Source: Chrysolina oricalcia
Lineage: Eukaryota; Arthropoda; Insecta; Coleoptera; Chrysomelidae
Assembly (NCBI GenBank): GCA_944452925.2
Contig: OX101811.2
Location: 74,593,165-74,657,164, forward strand
Reading direction: 5' to 3'
Length of the DNA: 64,000 nucleotides
Shown here: positions 1 to 13,028 of the stretch, piece after piece
How positions within the stretch are numbered: the first letter of the stretch is position 1
Layout: every line of letters begins with the position of its first letter
Program-made: the position numbers and the translations under genes
The notes under the pieces: generated by a model
The model's database searches: none
What the model saw: the letters and a program-made list of their open reading frames with translations, nothing else
What the model was told of the DNA's origin: nothing

Positions 1-214
1 AAAGATTTTTCCGATAGGTATACAATAAAAACACCGATTAACCAACAAATATTTATTTGACAATCTGAAGAAATAATTTCATTGTTTTCAAAGCCACCTT
101 AGTAACTTCTTAGTATCAAAGTAGAACAAAATAATTGTATTTGTTCACGACTAATGTATAAAATATTCATAATTCATGCGTTTCTTCAAAAATAACGATA
201 TCCATTAATCACTA

Positions 215-238
215 GTGAATAATTAAATCATTATTCAC
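215..238. repeat. Hairpin upstream of the YR gene
   Basis: GTGAATAAT (215-223) and ATTATTCAC (230-238) are perfect 9-base inverted arms around a 6-base loop. The same GTGAATAAT word recurs in the long palindrome after the YR gene (1541-1669), so the two hairpins may mark the two sides of one element. Confidence 0.55.
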
Positions 239-434
239 TGCCATCAATATGATAAACATGATAGAAATATTTCCGACGAGCAGTTCGATTTTGTACGTAT
301 AACGTATAGACAAATACGTTAAAAATAGAGCGTGCTATGAAACGTCAAGTCAGATTGAATTTAATTTGAAACGTCAACAATTTGTTGGTTCGACTTGTTT
401 CAACAGCAAAGTTTATAAGTATCAAAATAATAAA

Positions 435-1458
435 ATGGATACAGAGAGTGAAAATGAAATCATGTCTTGTATACCTCCAGAAATACAAGAAGCGAAAAAA
501 ATTGCATCGTTAAACTTATTACACGAAAGATCAAGAAAACTGTTTTTAACTGCATATGATTTTTTTGTACAATGGAGAATTGCCAAGAAAATCGAGTCTT
601 TCTCAGAATCCGTCTTGTTGGTATATTTCACAGAGTTATCCACAAAGTACAAACCATCAACATTATGGACAACCTACTCAATGCTGAGAAGCACAATCAA
701 CTTGAATCATGGTATTAACATTGACGAAGTCATCTGACGATAAATATCTTGCGACAAAGGTAAGAAAAACAATTCTTCATATAATTGTGACTTGACAATA
801 AATATTTGTTCAAGGTGGCAATGATAATGGGAGTAATGGGTGCCTGTCGGGTAAACGAAATGTATAAAATCAAACTTAGTGATTTACAAGATCTTGGATC
901 AGCTTTCTTGGTGAAAGTACCAAATACCAAAACCAAAATTACTCGCAAATTTACAATCACCGATGAATTTTACCGAATTTGCAAAAAGTATATCAGTCTT
1001 CGTCCACCTCATGTTATGTCTGATGTATTTTTTTTGAATTATCAAAATGGCAAATGTACTTCGCAAAGAGTAGGTATTAACAAGTTTACACAAATGGGAA
1101 AACAAATAGCGACATATTTGCAATTACCCGATCCAGAGAAATACTCTGTCACAGTTTCCGAAGATCATCTGCGACTATACTTGTTGATCCGGGCGGGGAT
1201 ATAACAGCATTGAAAAGGCATGGTGGATGGAAATCCACAACGGTAGCAGAAAGCTACATTGATGATTCCATGAGAAATAAAATGGAAACAGCCGAGAAAA
1301 TCTCCAACACGATACAGAATCCATACAAACAAAATGAAACCATATCGACAAGCTCGTTTATGGATAACAAAAACATCAATATTAGTTCAGACTTGATGCC
1401 TTCAATCAATTTTGAACATTGTGTTAATACAAATATTACTATTAATATTAACAAATAG
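435..1458 (+). pseudogene. Tyrosine recombinase (Crypton-like), broken
   Basis: A site-specific tyrosine recombinase of the kind carried by Crypton-like elements; the family cuts and joins DNA through a tyrosine nucleophile. The start is ATG at 435. The N-terminal core-binding region (PPEIQEAKKI, then RSRKLF, SFSESVLLVYFTEL) runs to about 728. Catalytic pieces follow: GACR (first Arg, about 840-851), HSFRR (HxxR box, from 1150), KRHGGW (about 1213-1230) and SYID with the Tyr codon at 1255-1257. A 55-bp phase-0 intron lies at 760-814. Relative to what I know of this family, roughly 35 residues are missing between NLNHGINID and DKYLATK, with a frame change there. A second frameshift lies just before the HxxR box at about 1148. 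All catalytic residues are visible but not in one frame, so it is a pseudogene. Family membership is fairly sure; the Crypton label is inference. Confidence 0.75.
760..814 (+). other. Spliceosomal intron in the YR gene
   Basis: GTAAG donor at 760 follows codons for DKYLATK, and TTCAAG ends at 814 directly before VAMIMGVMGACR. Removing 55 bases joins two conserved blocks in phase 0. A eukaryotic intron inside a mobile recombinase gene shows it is transcribed and spliced as a nuclear gene. Confidence 0.75.
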
Positions 1459-1540
1459 TTGAATTTGTTTTAATTAGTTATAATACAAATTCCATGTTAC
1501 TCACGAATAGAAATAAAAATTGTGATTAGTATACAAAGTA

Positions 1541-1669
1541 TAGTATTCCACTTGCATATTATGGCTATTATTCACTTGGATGATTCACGACACTCGCCTG
1601 CGGCTCGTGCCGTAAACTTCATCCACGTGAATAATAGCCATCATAATATGCTCGTTGAATAATATACTA
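1541..1669. repeat. Long palindrome with GC core (YR 3' side)
   Basis: TAGTATTCCACTTG..TATTATGG..CTATTATTCAC on the left is mirrored by GTGAATAATAG..CATAATATG..AATATACTA on the right, giving arms of about 55 bases around a GC-rich centre (CACTCGCCTGCGGCTCGTG). It starts about 80 bases after the YR stop. The centre has the form CGAG-NCC-loop-GGN-CGAG seen also at 13035 and 17580. Confidence 0.7.
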
Positions 1670-4180
1670 TTTCTTATTTTCTTTTAGCTGTGATTTTGAT
1701 TGTATTGATCGCACATTTTTATACCAGGTATGGATAAATTACTTATTAATAGTACTAATAAACGGTACCACGGTACCAATATGGTTCCATTTGAAATAAA
1801 TGATTTTTACCCCAAAAACGATTACGATGAACTTTATTTTTCTCATAAAAAACGAAATTTAGTATTTTTGACGGGATTTCGATTTTTCTAGTATTAGACG
1901 AGTCAATTGGAATAAATCGGAACCATCATGGCACACTTAAATGGAAAACTAAAAATTAAATTATAAAAAATTTCTACGTTTGAAATGTCACTTCTGTGGT
2001 ATCATTGGATTTAGAAAATTATGCAGATTTCAGAAATGTAATAATATACAGGGTGTTCTATTTAAAAATCGAAAAAAATCATTTATAGGTTGAAAAGTGC
2101 CGCTTATTATGTATATGGGATATCCCCAATTTCAATCTATTACCTTCAAAACTAACGGAGATACGGGAGGTGTACCATGATCCTGTTACACCCGGTATAC
2201 AAATTGAACAAAGAAAAGCTTTCAACAAATACACTTGGGCAGGTATAGTCTTTCCAAACTCAGTTGAATATTTTCAATTTATACTAAATGTACAAGATTC
2301 GTTCGAAAAGATATATGAGAATGTGAAAATAATGAAGGAAAACAAAAATGGAATGAAGATTTTTCCGCCTATGGTCGGTGGATGAGAACAAAGCGGAAAA
2401 TTCTACGATATTTCTTTCACTTTTTTTGGTTCATTAGACTTGACTTTAGAAAGACTATACCATTGATTCTTTTAAAAATAAATATTCTGTTCTCCATATT
2501 GAAAGCCTTGGCAACACTGGCTACGAACTGTAATGAGTGAAACTTTTGTCTCTACCAAATTTGCTTTTCACTTCTAATTTTAAAATAATTATTCTTCCGA
2601 GTTGGCTGAAGTGATACAGTAATATAAATATCACTATTTCTACTAAAAAAAAACACATTTTCATCTACTTCATTTGGTCAGAACTGAGAACATAGTTGAA
2701 TAACTTTTAGCAAATATGTCACCTAGCCATGCGTGATTCAAGTAAGAGATCAGCCATTTAAATTCGAATTGAGTTCTCCATGCCATTGTTTTTCTCCCTC
2801 ATGATCCTTTCAATACTTTTCAAAAGTCACAATACACTAACTGTTTCATTGTTGCTGTTGAAATATATTCAGATAAATATATACAATATATGTTTAATCG
2901 TTAGCATGATAGTACTTATTGATGTTTCAAGGAAATAATTATTGTTTTATTCAAAATTATTTATAGACATGTTGATGATTTCGAAACAGCGGTCAATATC
3001 CAAAACTGAAATTATTGTATTTGAAGACAGGTTATGTATACAATCATATTATATAAAACAATCATTTTAACTAAAACTTGAATGTTCACAGTTACCCTTT
3101 GACTATTCGCCTGAATGTTGATTGTGAAATGTAATTAATTGAACAATACGAATAATGCAAATTATTAATTAGAACTAATGCTTCGGAGTGTTTTTAGGAA
3201 TGAAAAGTGTTCATCGACATCGGTTTCATGATGTTCACAAGCAAATATAATTGAAACTTGTAGAAATATTGGGTTCATAATAATGATAATACTCCATCAG
3301 AATATTTCACAAGGGTGTTCTCATAAGCATAGGCTCTGTGAGAGTGTGAAGGACCTCATTATTATTATTATTTATCGTTGCACCCCAGGGCGACCAAGTG
3401 ATTTTGGGTGTCACATTTGCTTTTCCAGCTGTAGGAAAACTCTTTAAAATATATACAACCGTCGTAGTAAGTCAATGTAATACAAAAAAGAACACATTCA
3501 TTGAACAGAGCAGGTGAGCGCCATGCGAGACTGAAAATACACAGTTCTAGAACTATCCAAAAATACTAACTAACCAAAAATACTTCTATCGATACTTGTG
3601 CGGCAAGACATCGGTTCCTTGAAAATGCATTATGATGACGAATGCCGATGTCTCCAGGAATTATGTGGAATTGTACTTTCCAAATGATTACATCTTGTGG
3701 CGTAGTTACGGCCATCACAAAAACGTTTACGAGCATATTTTTATGGCTGCTGATAAAACAAATATGTTTATCCACAATCACCTTATAATTGAAGTTTTAT
3801 CCACACTTATGAACCGTATAAAGTACCACTTTATCCACTAGTGGAATAATGAAATTACTTTATTCCACTAGTGGAATATTGAAAAATACAATCTTGAATA
3901 TCAATCACATTTTACTTATTTTCACCAACTTCACAAATTTTTACAAATCGATAAACAATCGAAAATACATAGCAACCATTCAACACCTCCCGATATTTTT
4001 ATATGTTATTTCAATGATTTTTGAGGAGGTGACAGCAGAGCAAAGCGTCAAATCATTTTGTGATGAAAAATTTCCGCGATTCTGATTCTAAATGAATGTG
4101 ATTGTGAATATAACGTTGTATTGCATGCGTTTCAGCATTCTTGCGCAAATAAAATGATATCTGAAACTATTATACACTGC
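1670..4180. other. Unassigned stretch with small repeats
   Basis: No gene recognised. A lone transposon-like end (TA then CAGGGTGTTC) starts at 2047-2049, with no convincing partner. Short reading frames at 2170-2385 and 3632-4085 have no recognisable motifs. At 3820-3880 there are two CCACTAGTGG palindromes (TTATCCACTAGTGGAATAAT and TTATTCCACTAGTGGAATA), resembling the hairpins around YR remnants elsewhere. Confidence 0.4.
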
Positions 4181-4189
4181 GTGAGCATT

Positions 4190-6775
4190 GTAGATTGTAG
4201 AGGGGTCGTACAGGCTGTGCAGCCTCACAAGCACCTCGACCTATAAGTTCTTTTGTGCGTGACCCTTGGTTTATTCGAAGCCCGGGATTCCGAGACTTCT
4301 TGTGAAGTTTATCAGTTTCCTGGGAGCTAAGTTCCTGATGTCGGAGGGCGTTAAAAAGGCCCCTTCCAGGAACTTAAGCCTCTTGCAGAAAAGCGCTGGG
4401 CATTCGCAAAGCAAATGTTCTGCATTTTCCGCGAAGTTCTCGCAGTAGCGGCAACTATCACTCTCTGGTTTACCCATCTTTTTGAGGTGGTACCCCAGAG
4501 GGAAGTGTCCAGTGAGGAGTCCCGTTACCATATTCAAGTATTTCTTGTCTAACTCGAGAAGCTGTTTAGCTTTCTTTGGCGATAGGTAAATTAGTCTTTT
4601 CGCTTGTCTTTGTCCTGGCACTTTATTCCAGTGAGATTTCATTTCATCGGATTCCCAGCGGTCGGAGCTCCTCTTTCAAGTGGGCTTTGGAGAGTCCAGA
4701 GAAGGGTTCTGGGCCGGGAAATTATGTGTTTGCCCCTCCTTTGGCAAGGCAATCTGCTCCTTCGTTACCTTTAATTCCTTTGTGACCTGGCACCCACACC
4801 AGGGTGACCTGATTGTTTGTTGCCAGTTATCTCAGGGATTTTTTACAGTCTCAAGTCAGCTTAGACTCACAGGTATATGACCTCAGAGCTTTTAGTGCTG
4901 CTTGGCTATCTGATAGTATATAGAGTTCTGCCCTTCGAGTGCCTCTTTCAAGGCATTCCTAGGCACATAATACTATAGCATGTACTTCTGCTTGGAAGAT
5001 GGTTGGGGTGTTACCAAGGGGTTCTGAGAGCCTAAAATTTGGTCCTATAACGCCCACTCCAACCCTTTTATCCATCTTAGATCCATCTGTATACCACACT
5101 GATGCATCCCTTCCCAGTTGAGGTCCGTTCTCTGTGCATATTTGGTGGCTGTTTAGACCACTTTAAACTGCATTTCGAAGTCGTACCTAACTGGCATGAA
5201 ATCTGTCTTAGACATGGCTTCCAGGGGAATGTGTTCCAATATCTCCAAGTGTCCAATCAGATTTCCCGCTTTTAAGTTTTTTGTCTGGCTCAGTCTGAAG
5301 GCACTGTTTGCTGCTTCTTTCATTACACATAGGTGCAATGGCGGAAGGTTTAGCATTACCTCTAAGGCTGCAGTGGGCCTGTTATTCCCAGACAAGCTAG
5401 CCGCTGCTCTTTTAGCAGCTTGACTAGTGCTGAAATTTGTTGAATTTTTGGCCACCATACCAGTGATGATCGTTTGGTATGACCAATAAATCATTTTTGG
5501 TGCCTTACCAAAGACTCTGCGGCATGTCCAGCTTGCCGCGGTAGCCCTGGAAAGAATGTGGTTGATTTGGCTGTTCCAAGGCAGTTTTTGATCTATTATA
5601 ACTCCCAAATATTTCACCTCTTTGGAAAATGTTAGCTGAGTTCCATTCAGCTCTAAGTTCTAAGCTCTAAGTTCTAAGCTCTAAGTTCGTACTTTCGCCT
5701 CTTGGTGAAACCAGCACTGTTTTGCTAGGATTGACGTTGAGTCCTTCCTTTGCGCACCAGCTACTGATTCTGATTAGGGCTAATTGCATGCGGTCGGAGA
5801 TTACTCCGTCATGTATGCCCCTAATGGTGACGACTAGGTCATCGGCATAACCTTGAGCCGTGAAACCAGGTTCGTGTAGCTTTACTAGCAGGTCGTCGAC
5901 AACCAGTAACCACAGCAAAGGCGATAGAACTCCCCCTTGTGGGCAACCTCTTTCTGCTGTCATCTTGACTGTCTCTCCCCCTAGGGTCGCCACAATGATT
6001 CTGCTTCTCAGCATTGATTGTGTCCATCTCATCAGTGAGGCATTGATATTCCTTTCCTCTAATGATCTGGTTATGGAGGCATGTGAGATGTTGTCGAAAG
6101 CACCCTCTATGTCAGTGAAGGCGCAAAGTGCCATTTCTTTTGCCACATATGTCTTTTCAATACCTTCAGTTAGGCATTGTAGAGCATTAATTGTGGATTT
6201 TCGTGCTTGGTAAGCAAACTGTTTTTTGTGAAGCGGTCTAAACTCGAGGAGTTCGCTTCTGACATAACAGTCTATCATTTTCTCCATTGCTTTCAGGAGA
6301 AAAGAGGTGAGGCTAATGGGGCGGTAAGACTTTGGTTCGTCCATTGGGCGTCTTCCAGTCTTAGGTATGAACGCCACTACAGCCTCTCTCCAGGTCTTCG
6401 GTATGTAGCCGAAGATAAAGTTGGCTTTGAATAGTCTTTTCAAGACGGGCTCTATTATTTCAAGGTCATGTTGCAGTAAGGCGGGGAATATCCCGTCCTT
6501 TCCTGGCGACTTAAATGGTTTGAAACTTTTGATAGCCCATTTGATTCTTTGGCTTGTGAAAATTTTCCCAGCTAGGCTTTTACTGGCTCTGTTGTGGTTG
6601 TGAACGACCACTTTGTTGTTCATTTTCCACAATCGCTTTAGAACCAGGAAAGTGCGTCTGCAAGAGAACACTCAGACTCTCCTTAGGGTTATCAGTGTAT
6701 CCTCCGTTCGGCTTTTTGATCAGACCGATTCCGTTTGAATGTTCTTTTGAGAGAACATAACTCACTATTAGTCAG
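4190..6775 (-). pseudogene. Non-LTR retrotransposon, RT plus RNase H, 5'-truncated
   Basis: A LINE read on the minus strand. The 5' end is lost near 6775, in the linker before RT (HSNGIGLIKKPNGGYTDN). RT covers about 6640-5690 with FKSPGKDGIFPALLQ, YRPISLTSFLLKAMEKMID, FTDIEGAFDNIS, CPQGGVLSPLLW and the active-site motif GYADDLVV. A further in-frame block at 5617-5153 begins KYLGVIIDQKLPWNSQI. RNase H follows with YTDGSKMDK, FQAEVHAI, SDSQAALKAL and WVPGHKGIKGNEGAD (about 5105-4760), interrupted by stops. The C-terminal block (4642-4271) has a CRYC..H..C zinc-like motif. Frameshifts lie near 6640 and 5670. The RNase H suggests the I/LOA/Outcast-like side of LINEs; the exact clade is not decided. 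Confidence 0.85.
5649..5690. repeat. 14-bp tandem repeat inside the LINE
   Basis: AGCTCTAAGTTCTA is repeated about three times. It lies between the RT block and the KYLGV block of the LINE and coincides with the break in reading frame, so slippage expansion here probably helped kill the gene. Confidence 0.8.
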
Positions 6776-7112
6776 ACAGACAGATAAACCTTAAGAAGAA
6801 GAAATTGGTATATTTTACTTACGAAAGGATGAGTCTTCCGCGTAATACGTATATCTATATCCTACGACCATATTAGGTCTGAATCACGTGTAACAGACAA
6901 AATAGTTCGATGTAAAAACGGGTTACAAACAAACAATACACAACACCTGACACGTTAAAATTCGAATAAAATACCACCTTACTTGGGTGCATGTCAAAAT
7001 CGAAATTATAAAAGAGAAGAATGTACAAATGAAAAAGCAGCAGAGAAAGAAAAAAAAATTAATATATAAAAACAAAACACAAAACCCAATGCATATTACC
7101 AAGATATAAGTA

Positions 7113-7640
7113 TCAGTGATTGGTTCTTATTCTCGCTATTAGATTGAAATAGGCACTGTTCAAGTTCTCCAGGTCTTTTCTGAAGTTGACCGTATTGTAT
7201 TTCATTATATTATTTATCATATCAGAGAAATTTCTTTTTGACAGAGAAGATTCATACCCCAATATTTTTGTGTTGGCCAGTTCAAAGTGATGGTCGGTTT
7301 TAATACAATGTTCAACCAATGAAGTAGGGGTTTTTAATGTTAATTTATTTTTCATATCTCTTTCATGTTCTTTGAGGCGTGTTTTTAAATATCATTTAGT
7401 TTGGCCTACATAACACTTTTCGCAGTTATGGCAAGGAATTTCATAAATGACGTTTGATGTGCATTCTAGAGGGTTTTTTTTTGGTTTTGCTAAAAAAAAG
7501 GTTTATTTGTTGTATTTTCATTTTTGAATGCAATCTTTATATTTGAAGTGGAATCTTTGAGAATAGTGCTCAATTTTTCTGAGAGACCAACTACGTAAGG
7601 TATTTTGATATATTTATTATTAGCCAATGGTTTATCTCTT
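7113..7640 (-). pseudogene. Penelope-like element, GIY-YIG end
   Basis: On the minus strand, IPYVVGLSEKLS (end of the RT-EN linker), then IYEIPCHNCEKCYVGQTK, a stop, YLKTRLKEHERD, and the tail TSLVEHCIKTDHHFELANTKIL..NFRKDLENLNSAYFNLI. This is the GIY-YIG endonuclease arrangement of Penelope-like retroelements, with the IPC/C..C pair before the YVG core. One stop (TGA after GQTK) and at least one frame change make it a remnant. The RT domain itself is not visible upstream. Confidence 0.8.
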
Positions 7641-7669
7641 TTGTCGGAGTTTTCTTACAGTTGTTACAG

Positions 7670-10600
7670 CTTATGCTCCACCAAAATTCAGTTAGTCCCC
7701 CCGAGAACTCATTGATAACACTATATCCTAGAATGCTATTATCGTGTGTGGATTTTCAGAATGTTTCAAAGAGTGACTTTTGAGAAGAAAAAGTTTAACC
7801 AAATTTTCACATTACGAGGTTCAGATTCCAAAGTTTATTGATTTGATTACGAGTAGATGTATGATTATATTATCAATATGGCATGAATGGAGGTTTTCCC
7901 TAAATTTCTCGGATTTCTTAGTTTCACTCCGATGAAAAATATCTCAATATTCTGAAAATGATCGAGAATGTATACCTACCCTAAATCGAAACATATCAGT
8001 TAAAGCAATAAATTGATGTTTAACGATTGATTTGTAAATAATGACTAAGAAAATATATAACGAATGTAATTATGGTCAATCACTAGTCAATATATAGAAT
8101 ATTAAATAAATTTTTAAAAAGGTAACTGTGAACTGAGAGGTAAATGCATATTTGTCCTATTTTGTACGTGCAGTATTTTTCCCAAAATAAAATAGAATAT
8201 ACCAACGGCCAGTAGACGATGTCATCTTTGAGGATGTTGATGAAATTTGTTCAATTTGTGAGGGCTCACGAAGTAATAGACTTGTTTCAGATAATGAAAA
8301 AAACACTGAAATATTTATCCAATCAGATTTCAAAAAACTGATATTTCAACTGTCCACAATGAGAAACGTAGAATAAATTATATTTCATCGTGTAATTACG
8401 GAAAAATTAAACAAGTATGAGATTTTTTATATGGTTCAACTTGCATTACCGTTACACATACTTCCTGTGGAATGATTCCACTTGTCGCTAATAATAATTA
8501 TTTATCTTGGTTACTATCAGATTCCCTCCTACGTCACTATGCCCGATCGATCACAGGTGCAGATTTATGACAAAGCGGGTTTGTGAACCATATCATGAAA
8601 TCATGTCCGTTTCTAAAATGCAATGATTTGTATAGTATATTTATTTTTTAGTCCAGTACACTACATAATTGTAATAAAATCCCAAATGGTACATAAAGTA
8701 AGTTTCAGATAAAGAAACCAGTCAAACACAAACTAGAGTTGAGTTATGAACCTAAAAATCAAAAAGTTGGAAATGGATTAATGTATTTACCTAGAAACAA
8801 ATAAACCCATTCATTTCCCTTAGTCAAGTACTTACATTACAATTTTTTATAAAATACCAAAAGGAAGTTTCAATAAAAGAATACATAAAACGTACATAAA
8901 GAAAAACATTCAAACACTCGAATATAGTTATACACCTAAAGATATCATTATTAATGCTGTAATAAATCGCTAGCGTGGTAGGCGACGATTTCTTTGGATC
9001 GGTTCCAAACTTCACCAAAGCAACCATGAACCACTCCTAAGTCGCCCACACTAGGAAATATTTTTATGAAATGGTAGCATGCTGCCACCAGGTCCGAATT
9101 GAGTTTTTAATCCGCTAAGACCATACGGATTTTAGACAGTGGATAGCTCTAAAAAATGATAATACTGCATGATGCTGAACTTTTTCAGCGCTACTGGTTT
9201 TCGTGTTTCACCATCATCTTAGAGGACAGTTGTTAATTTGCAGGTACGGCCACGGCTTCACAAATGCGTGGACTTTACATAAGGGTTGAAAAAGTAAATA
9301 ATAGTCGACAAAGTTCCACGAAACATTTACTAAACAAAATGCTGGGAAATAATGAACGGTGAATAATAAAAATTGTATCAAATATAGACAGACAGTTTGA
9401 AATAATTAAACGTTTCAAATAAACCAATCCTAAAGAATAAAATGTACATTTACATCGGAACAATTCATAACTCCGTTAGTAATCAAAAATGAAAAAAAAA
9501 CAAATAAAATCGGTAAATTGGAAAGTCACCCTCTCATAAAAAAAATATTAAGCTTGCTCTATTATTGAGTACACTCACCAACATAAAATTCCAGTTGTTT
9601 TTGTCCATCGGATACAACGACACTATTATAATTATGGTTATTAATAAAGAATGAAAAATGCCTCAAACATATATTTAACTATTTAGATTGAATAACTGAA
9701 CACCCACTTATCCCTATTTAAATATCATCCCTTTCGCGCCCCAAAATTAGAAAACAATTTTCTCTATTATTGTTATTATTATTATTAAACGAATAGAATA
9801 CCCCTAACATATATTTAATTACTTATTTTAGTTGAATAATTGAACACCCACTTATCCCTAAAAAATTAACACCCCCATCGGCCCCATTGTGGCAAAAAGC
9901 CACCCTCACCGGAAGTTCGAAATCGAACCAACTCTTGTCACTAGCACTTCAACACCGACTGTCCAGCTCCCAAAAGCTCGTTCTTCCGAAAAACCGAGAG
10001 CATTCTTCACAACCTACTCTCTGTGCTATTTTCAGATCGTGGCTTATCTTCAGACAGAGACCCACTAGAAATTGTTTAGTCTAGCGCGCCGTTTAACACC
10101 CCTTCATGAAATTTTACGATACACTTCAACCCGGAGAAGTGATATCTTGAATAAACTCAGAAAATTAAATAAGACTATTCTAATACTAATATAGGACCAT
10201 CCTATACAGGGCACAACGTTATACATAAAACAGTGCACACTGTTACAATGCATTAAGAGGTAAGTAATATACCTAAAAATAAGTATCTACACAATTCCTT
10301 ACAAGAAAACTATTGAACAATGGCAAGATTAAGTTGTATAACTACCATTTTTTTAAATGTAAAATGTGAAAGATGAAAAAGATCAAGTTCTGAAAAATGC
10401 ATATTGAAATTTTTTTGAAGTCTACATCTAACTGCCACCGAACCATAGTTTGTTCTGTGGAACCGTATGCCAAATGAAAAAATACGATTACTTCTGAAGC
10501 TTCTGGAGTTAACAGAAAGGAAGAGCTCTCCTAGAAGAGCAGAACAATTAAAGAAGGAATGTATTATTTTGTGGAGAAATAGAACCATGGCAAGTTTACG

Positions 10601-11580
10601 TCTATCCTTAAGTGATAAATCAAAAACAGCAAGCATAAAGAGGACACCAAGTGACACTATTATACTCCAAAACACTCCGAAACACTCCGTATAGTATAGT
10701 ATAAAGACGACACCAGATCCGGAATAAGATGTATGTTGTATGGAGAACAATTTTTGTTTTGAAGTAATTGCTAATTGATTCTGTGTCAAAAGTCTGCCGT
10801 CATCTCGAATGTACCAGTATTAATTGGTATTCAAAATTAATTCACCATTCACAGCCTTGGGACCACGTTTCATAAAAATACCAGAATATAAGAGAGGATT
10901 GCCTAATTTGAACCACTTCGGGACAGTAATGAACTCTATGCGGAAATTTTCAACTCGTACGATTGAGAGATTAACAAACTTTTATTTTTACAGAATGAAG
11001 TTAAGAATGGAACAAATTTTGTGTAATTGAGAAAACAATATCATGGAAAACGGTTCAAATTGGGTTACTGCTTGAACCTATATTAGAAGCTGATCTTCAC
11101 ACATGTCACATATCAAAATCTCGTCTTTTTCTATTCCTGCACACTTCTCGTGTGCCCATTCTGAGCGTTTTCGACATTTAGCCCACCCTTCTTCTGCTAC
11201 ACTGTTGGAATAAGAATCGTGGCAATAGAAACTCAGTGCATCGACATCTGTGCTTGACTGGTTGTTTTTTTTTTTAGTTTATATGTGTTGTGAATTTGGT
11301 TTTTTCTTTTAAATTGGTTTCTTGATAAAAAATCTGCACTGGCATTCATTTAATCCAGCTCCATTTTTTAAGCCTAGTGGCCATTTTCATGTTTTTTTCG
11401 GGCCATTTACCATAAGCGTTATTTGGTGACCTGTTCAACAAATTAAAAGACATTTTTCAATACAGCAATTTGAAATCTTGGTCAAAATGTGTGATTTGTG
11501 ATTTGTGAAAATATCCTCAAGTTCAAATCATCATCTAGATTTGGATGTAAATTCTGGGCAAGCACATTCTCAGGTTGAAA
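7670..11580. other. Unassigned stretch, few repeats
   Basis: No gene recognised on either strand. A roughly 70-base block is duplicated at 9665-9735 and 9798-9870 (both contain ACACCCACTTATCCCTA). The segment 9880-10110 is richer in G+C than its surroundings and could be a promoter or first-exon region, but nothing decides this. A short frame at 10467-10694 (MPNEKIRLLLKLLELTERK...) is unrecognised. GTGGAATGATTCCAC at about 8467-8481 is a small palindrome. Confidence 0.4.
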
Positions 11581-11592
11581 ATATTGGATATA

Positions 11593-12276
11593 AAGTGCGG
11601 CATTTTTTAGTCCCCGCCCTATTAACTTCTGAACGGTTCGACGTACAAACATTAAAAAAAAAATATTCGGAGGGTTTCACCGATACTACTTTTTGAAACA
11701 AAAAATATGGTGATTGCTCGACAGGGGGCGCTGGGGGGAGGCACATCAACTCAAAAAATTTAAATGGCATGGGGGGGTCGTTGAAAAGAGAATTCAATTC
11801 TCTTTAAAACCATCAATTTTTTTTAATTTCATCAATTTTTTTTGCAATTAAAATTTGAAATATCAAATGTAAATGCGGATCTGAAAACTAGTCATACCTC
11901 TATAAATTTGAACGGTTTGTTGTGTTGAAGGGTATTACCGATACTACTTTTTGAGAGAAGAAACATTGCAATTACTCGACAGATGGCGATGGGGGCACAT
12001 CAACTCGAAAATTTCGAAAGGCATAATTTCTCGACAAAATTAAAAAATATCCAGATGGTGGTGAAGAGAATTGAATTTTCTTTTCAATGATGTGACACTT
12101 GACCCCCCATGCCATGTAAAATTTTTGATTTGATGTGCCCCCCGCACCTCCTGTCGAGCAATCACCATATTTTTTCTTTCAAAAAGTAGTATCGGTGAAA
12201 CCCTCCAAACAGTTTTTCATGTTTGTACGTCGAACCATTCAAAAGTTAACGGGGGGGACTAAAAAAACCCGCACTG
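11593..12276. mobile_element. 684-bp foldback MITE with TA duplication
   Basis: Left end AAGTGCGGCATTTTTTAGTC after TA (11591-11592); right end ACCCGCACTG before TA (12277-12278). Arms of about 200 bases match in inverted orientation (for example CCGATACTACTTTTTGAAA at left, TTTCAAAAAGTAGTATCGG at right). No transposase. An internal partial copy of the left arm lies at about 11925-12040 (TACCGATACTACTTTTTGAG, ATTACTCGACAGATGGCG). The terminal CAGTGCGG word is shared with the transposon at 14242-16483. Confidence 0.8.
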
Positions 12277-12279
12277 TAT

Positions 12280-13025
12280 AAATTCAAAAGATATACCTAC
12301 GATAATGGAGAATAATCAATGAATATATAAATGGTCTCAATATTTATCATACTACTGATCCAATGAACTTCGATTAATTCATGAATAGTACCATAAAAAA
12401 ATCACACATTATTTTCTACATCTCAAAATGATTCGAACACGAAATATTTTTTATTCTGTTTCGGGAATTTCATTTTCACTTCCTTATAAGGAAATCAAAC
12501 TAAAAGTATTCGAAATGTGCTAGAAATTGTTGGATAAATCCCGTCTTCGTAATTGTTCTAACATAGTGACGTGGTGAAGGGATAAGATTGTAACCACAAG
12601 GAATTTCAAGCCACACAAAGTATGTGCCGAATTGCCAGCACGTTACGTCAACGAAACATATAACTACTCAAACTCGTGGATACTGAATATAGTCGCCCGA
12701 CCTCAGTTTTTTTGCGGAAAATTGTCTAAAGTTACAACTATCACAGGTGTAACTCTATTCTGTATCAAAAATGAGAATAAAACAATTTTCTTCTGATTTG
12801 ACCTGTTGATGAAACATTCCCTAATGACCGGAACACTCTGTGCTAGTTTTTTCATTGAACTCTGAATCCATTAGACATAAAAAATAACGAAATTAATGAG
12901 AAATATTCTTCATGAATTTCCACATAACAAATATTGTATTGACTATTCCACTCTTCTCAAGATATTCACGTAATCTGACCAATCACAAATCAAAGTCAAC
13001 TTGTATTATCGGGGGTAATACCACG
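12280..13025. other. Unassigned stretch
   Basis: AT-rich, no gene or repeat end recognised. The block around 12978-13000 (GACCAATCACAAATCAAAGTCAAC) precedes the palindrome at 13029 and resembles sequence at 17255-17275 in opposite orientation. Confidence 0.3.
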
Positions 13026-13028
13026 AGT

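Noticed and set aside
4576..4785. Plus-strand open frames across 4266-6603
   Set aside because: They are antisense shadows of the minus-strand LINE.
6025..6060. CTGATGAG on the minus strand as a hammerhead core
   Set aside because: It encodes the conserved LINE RT residues LMRWTQ, and no GAAA or stem II follows.
9880..10110. GC-richer block as a promoter or first exon
   Set aside because: No open frame with recognisable content and no splice-supported partner; left as unassigned.
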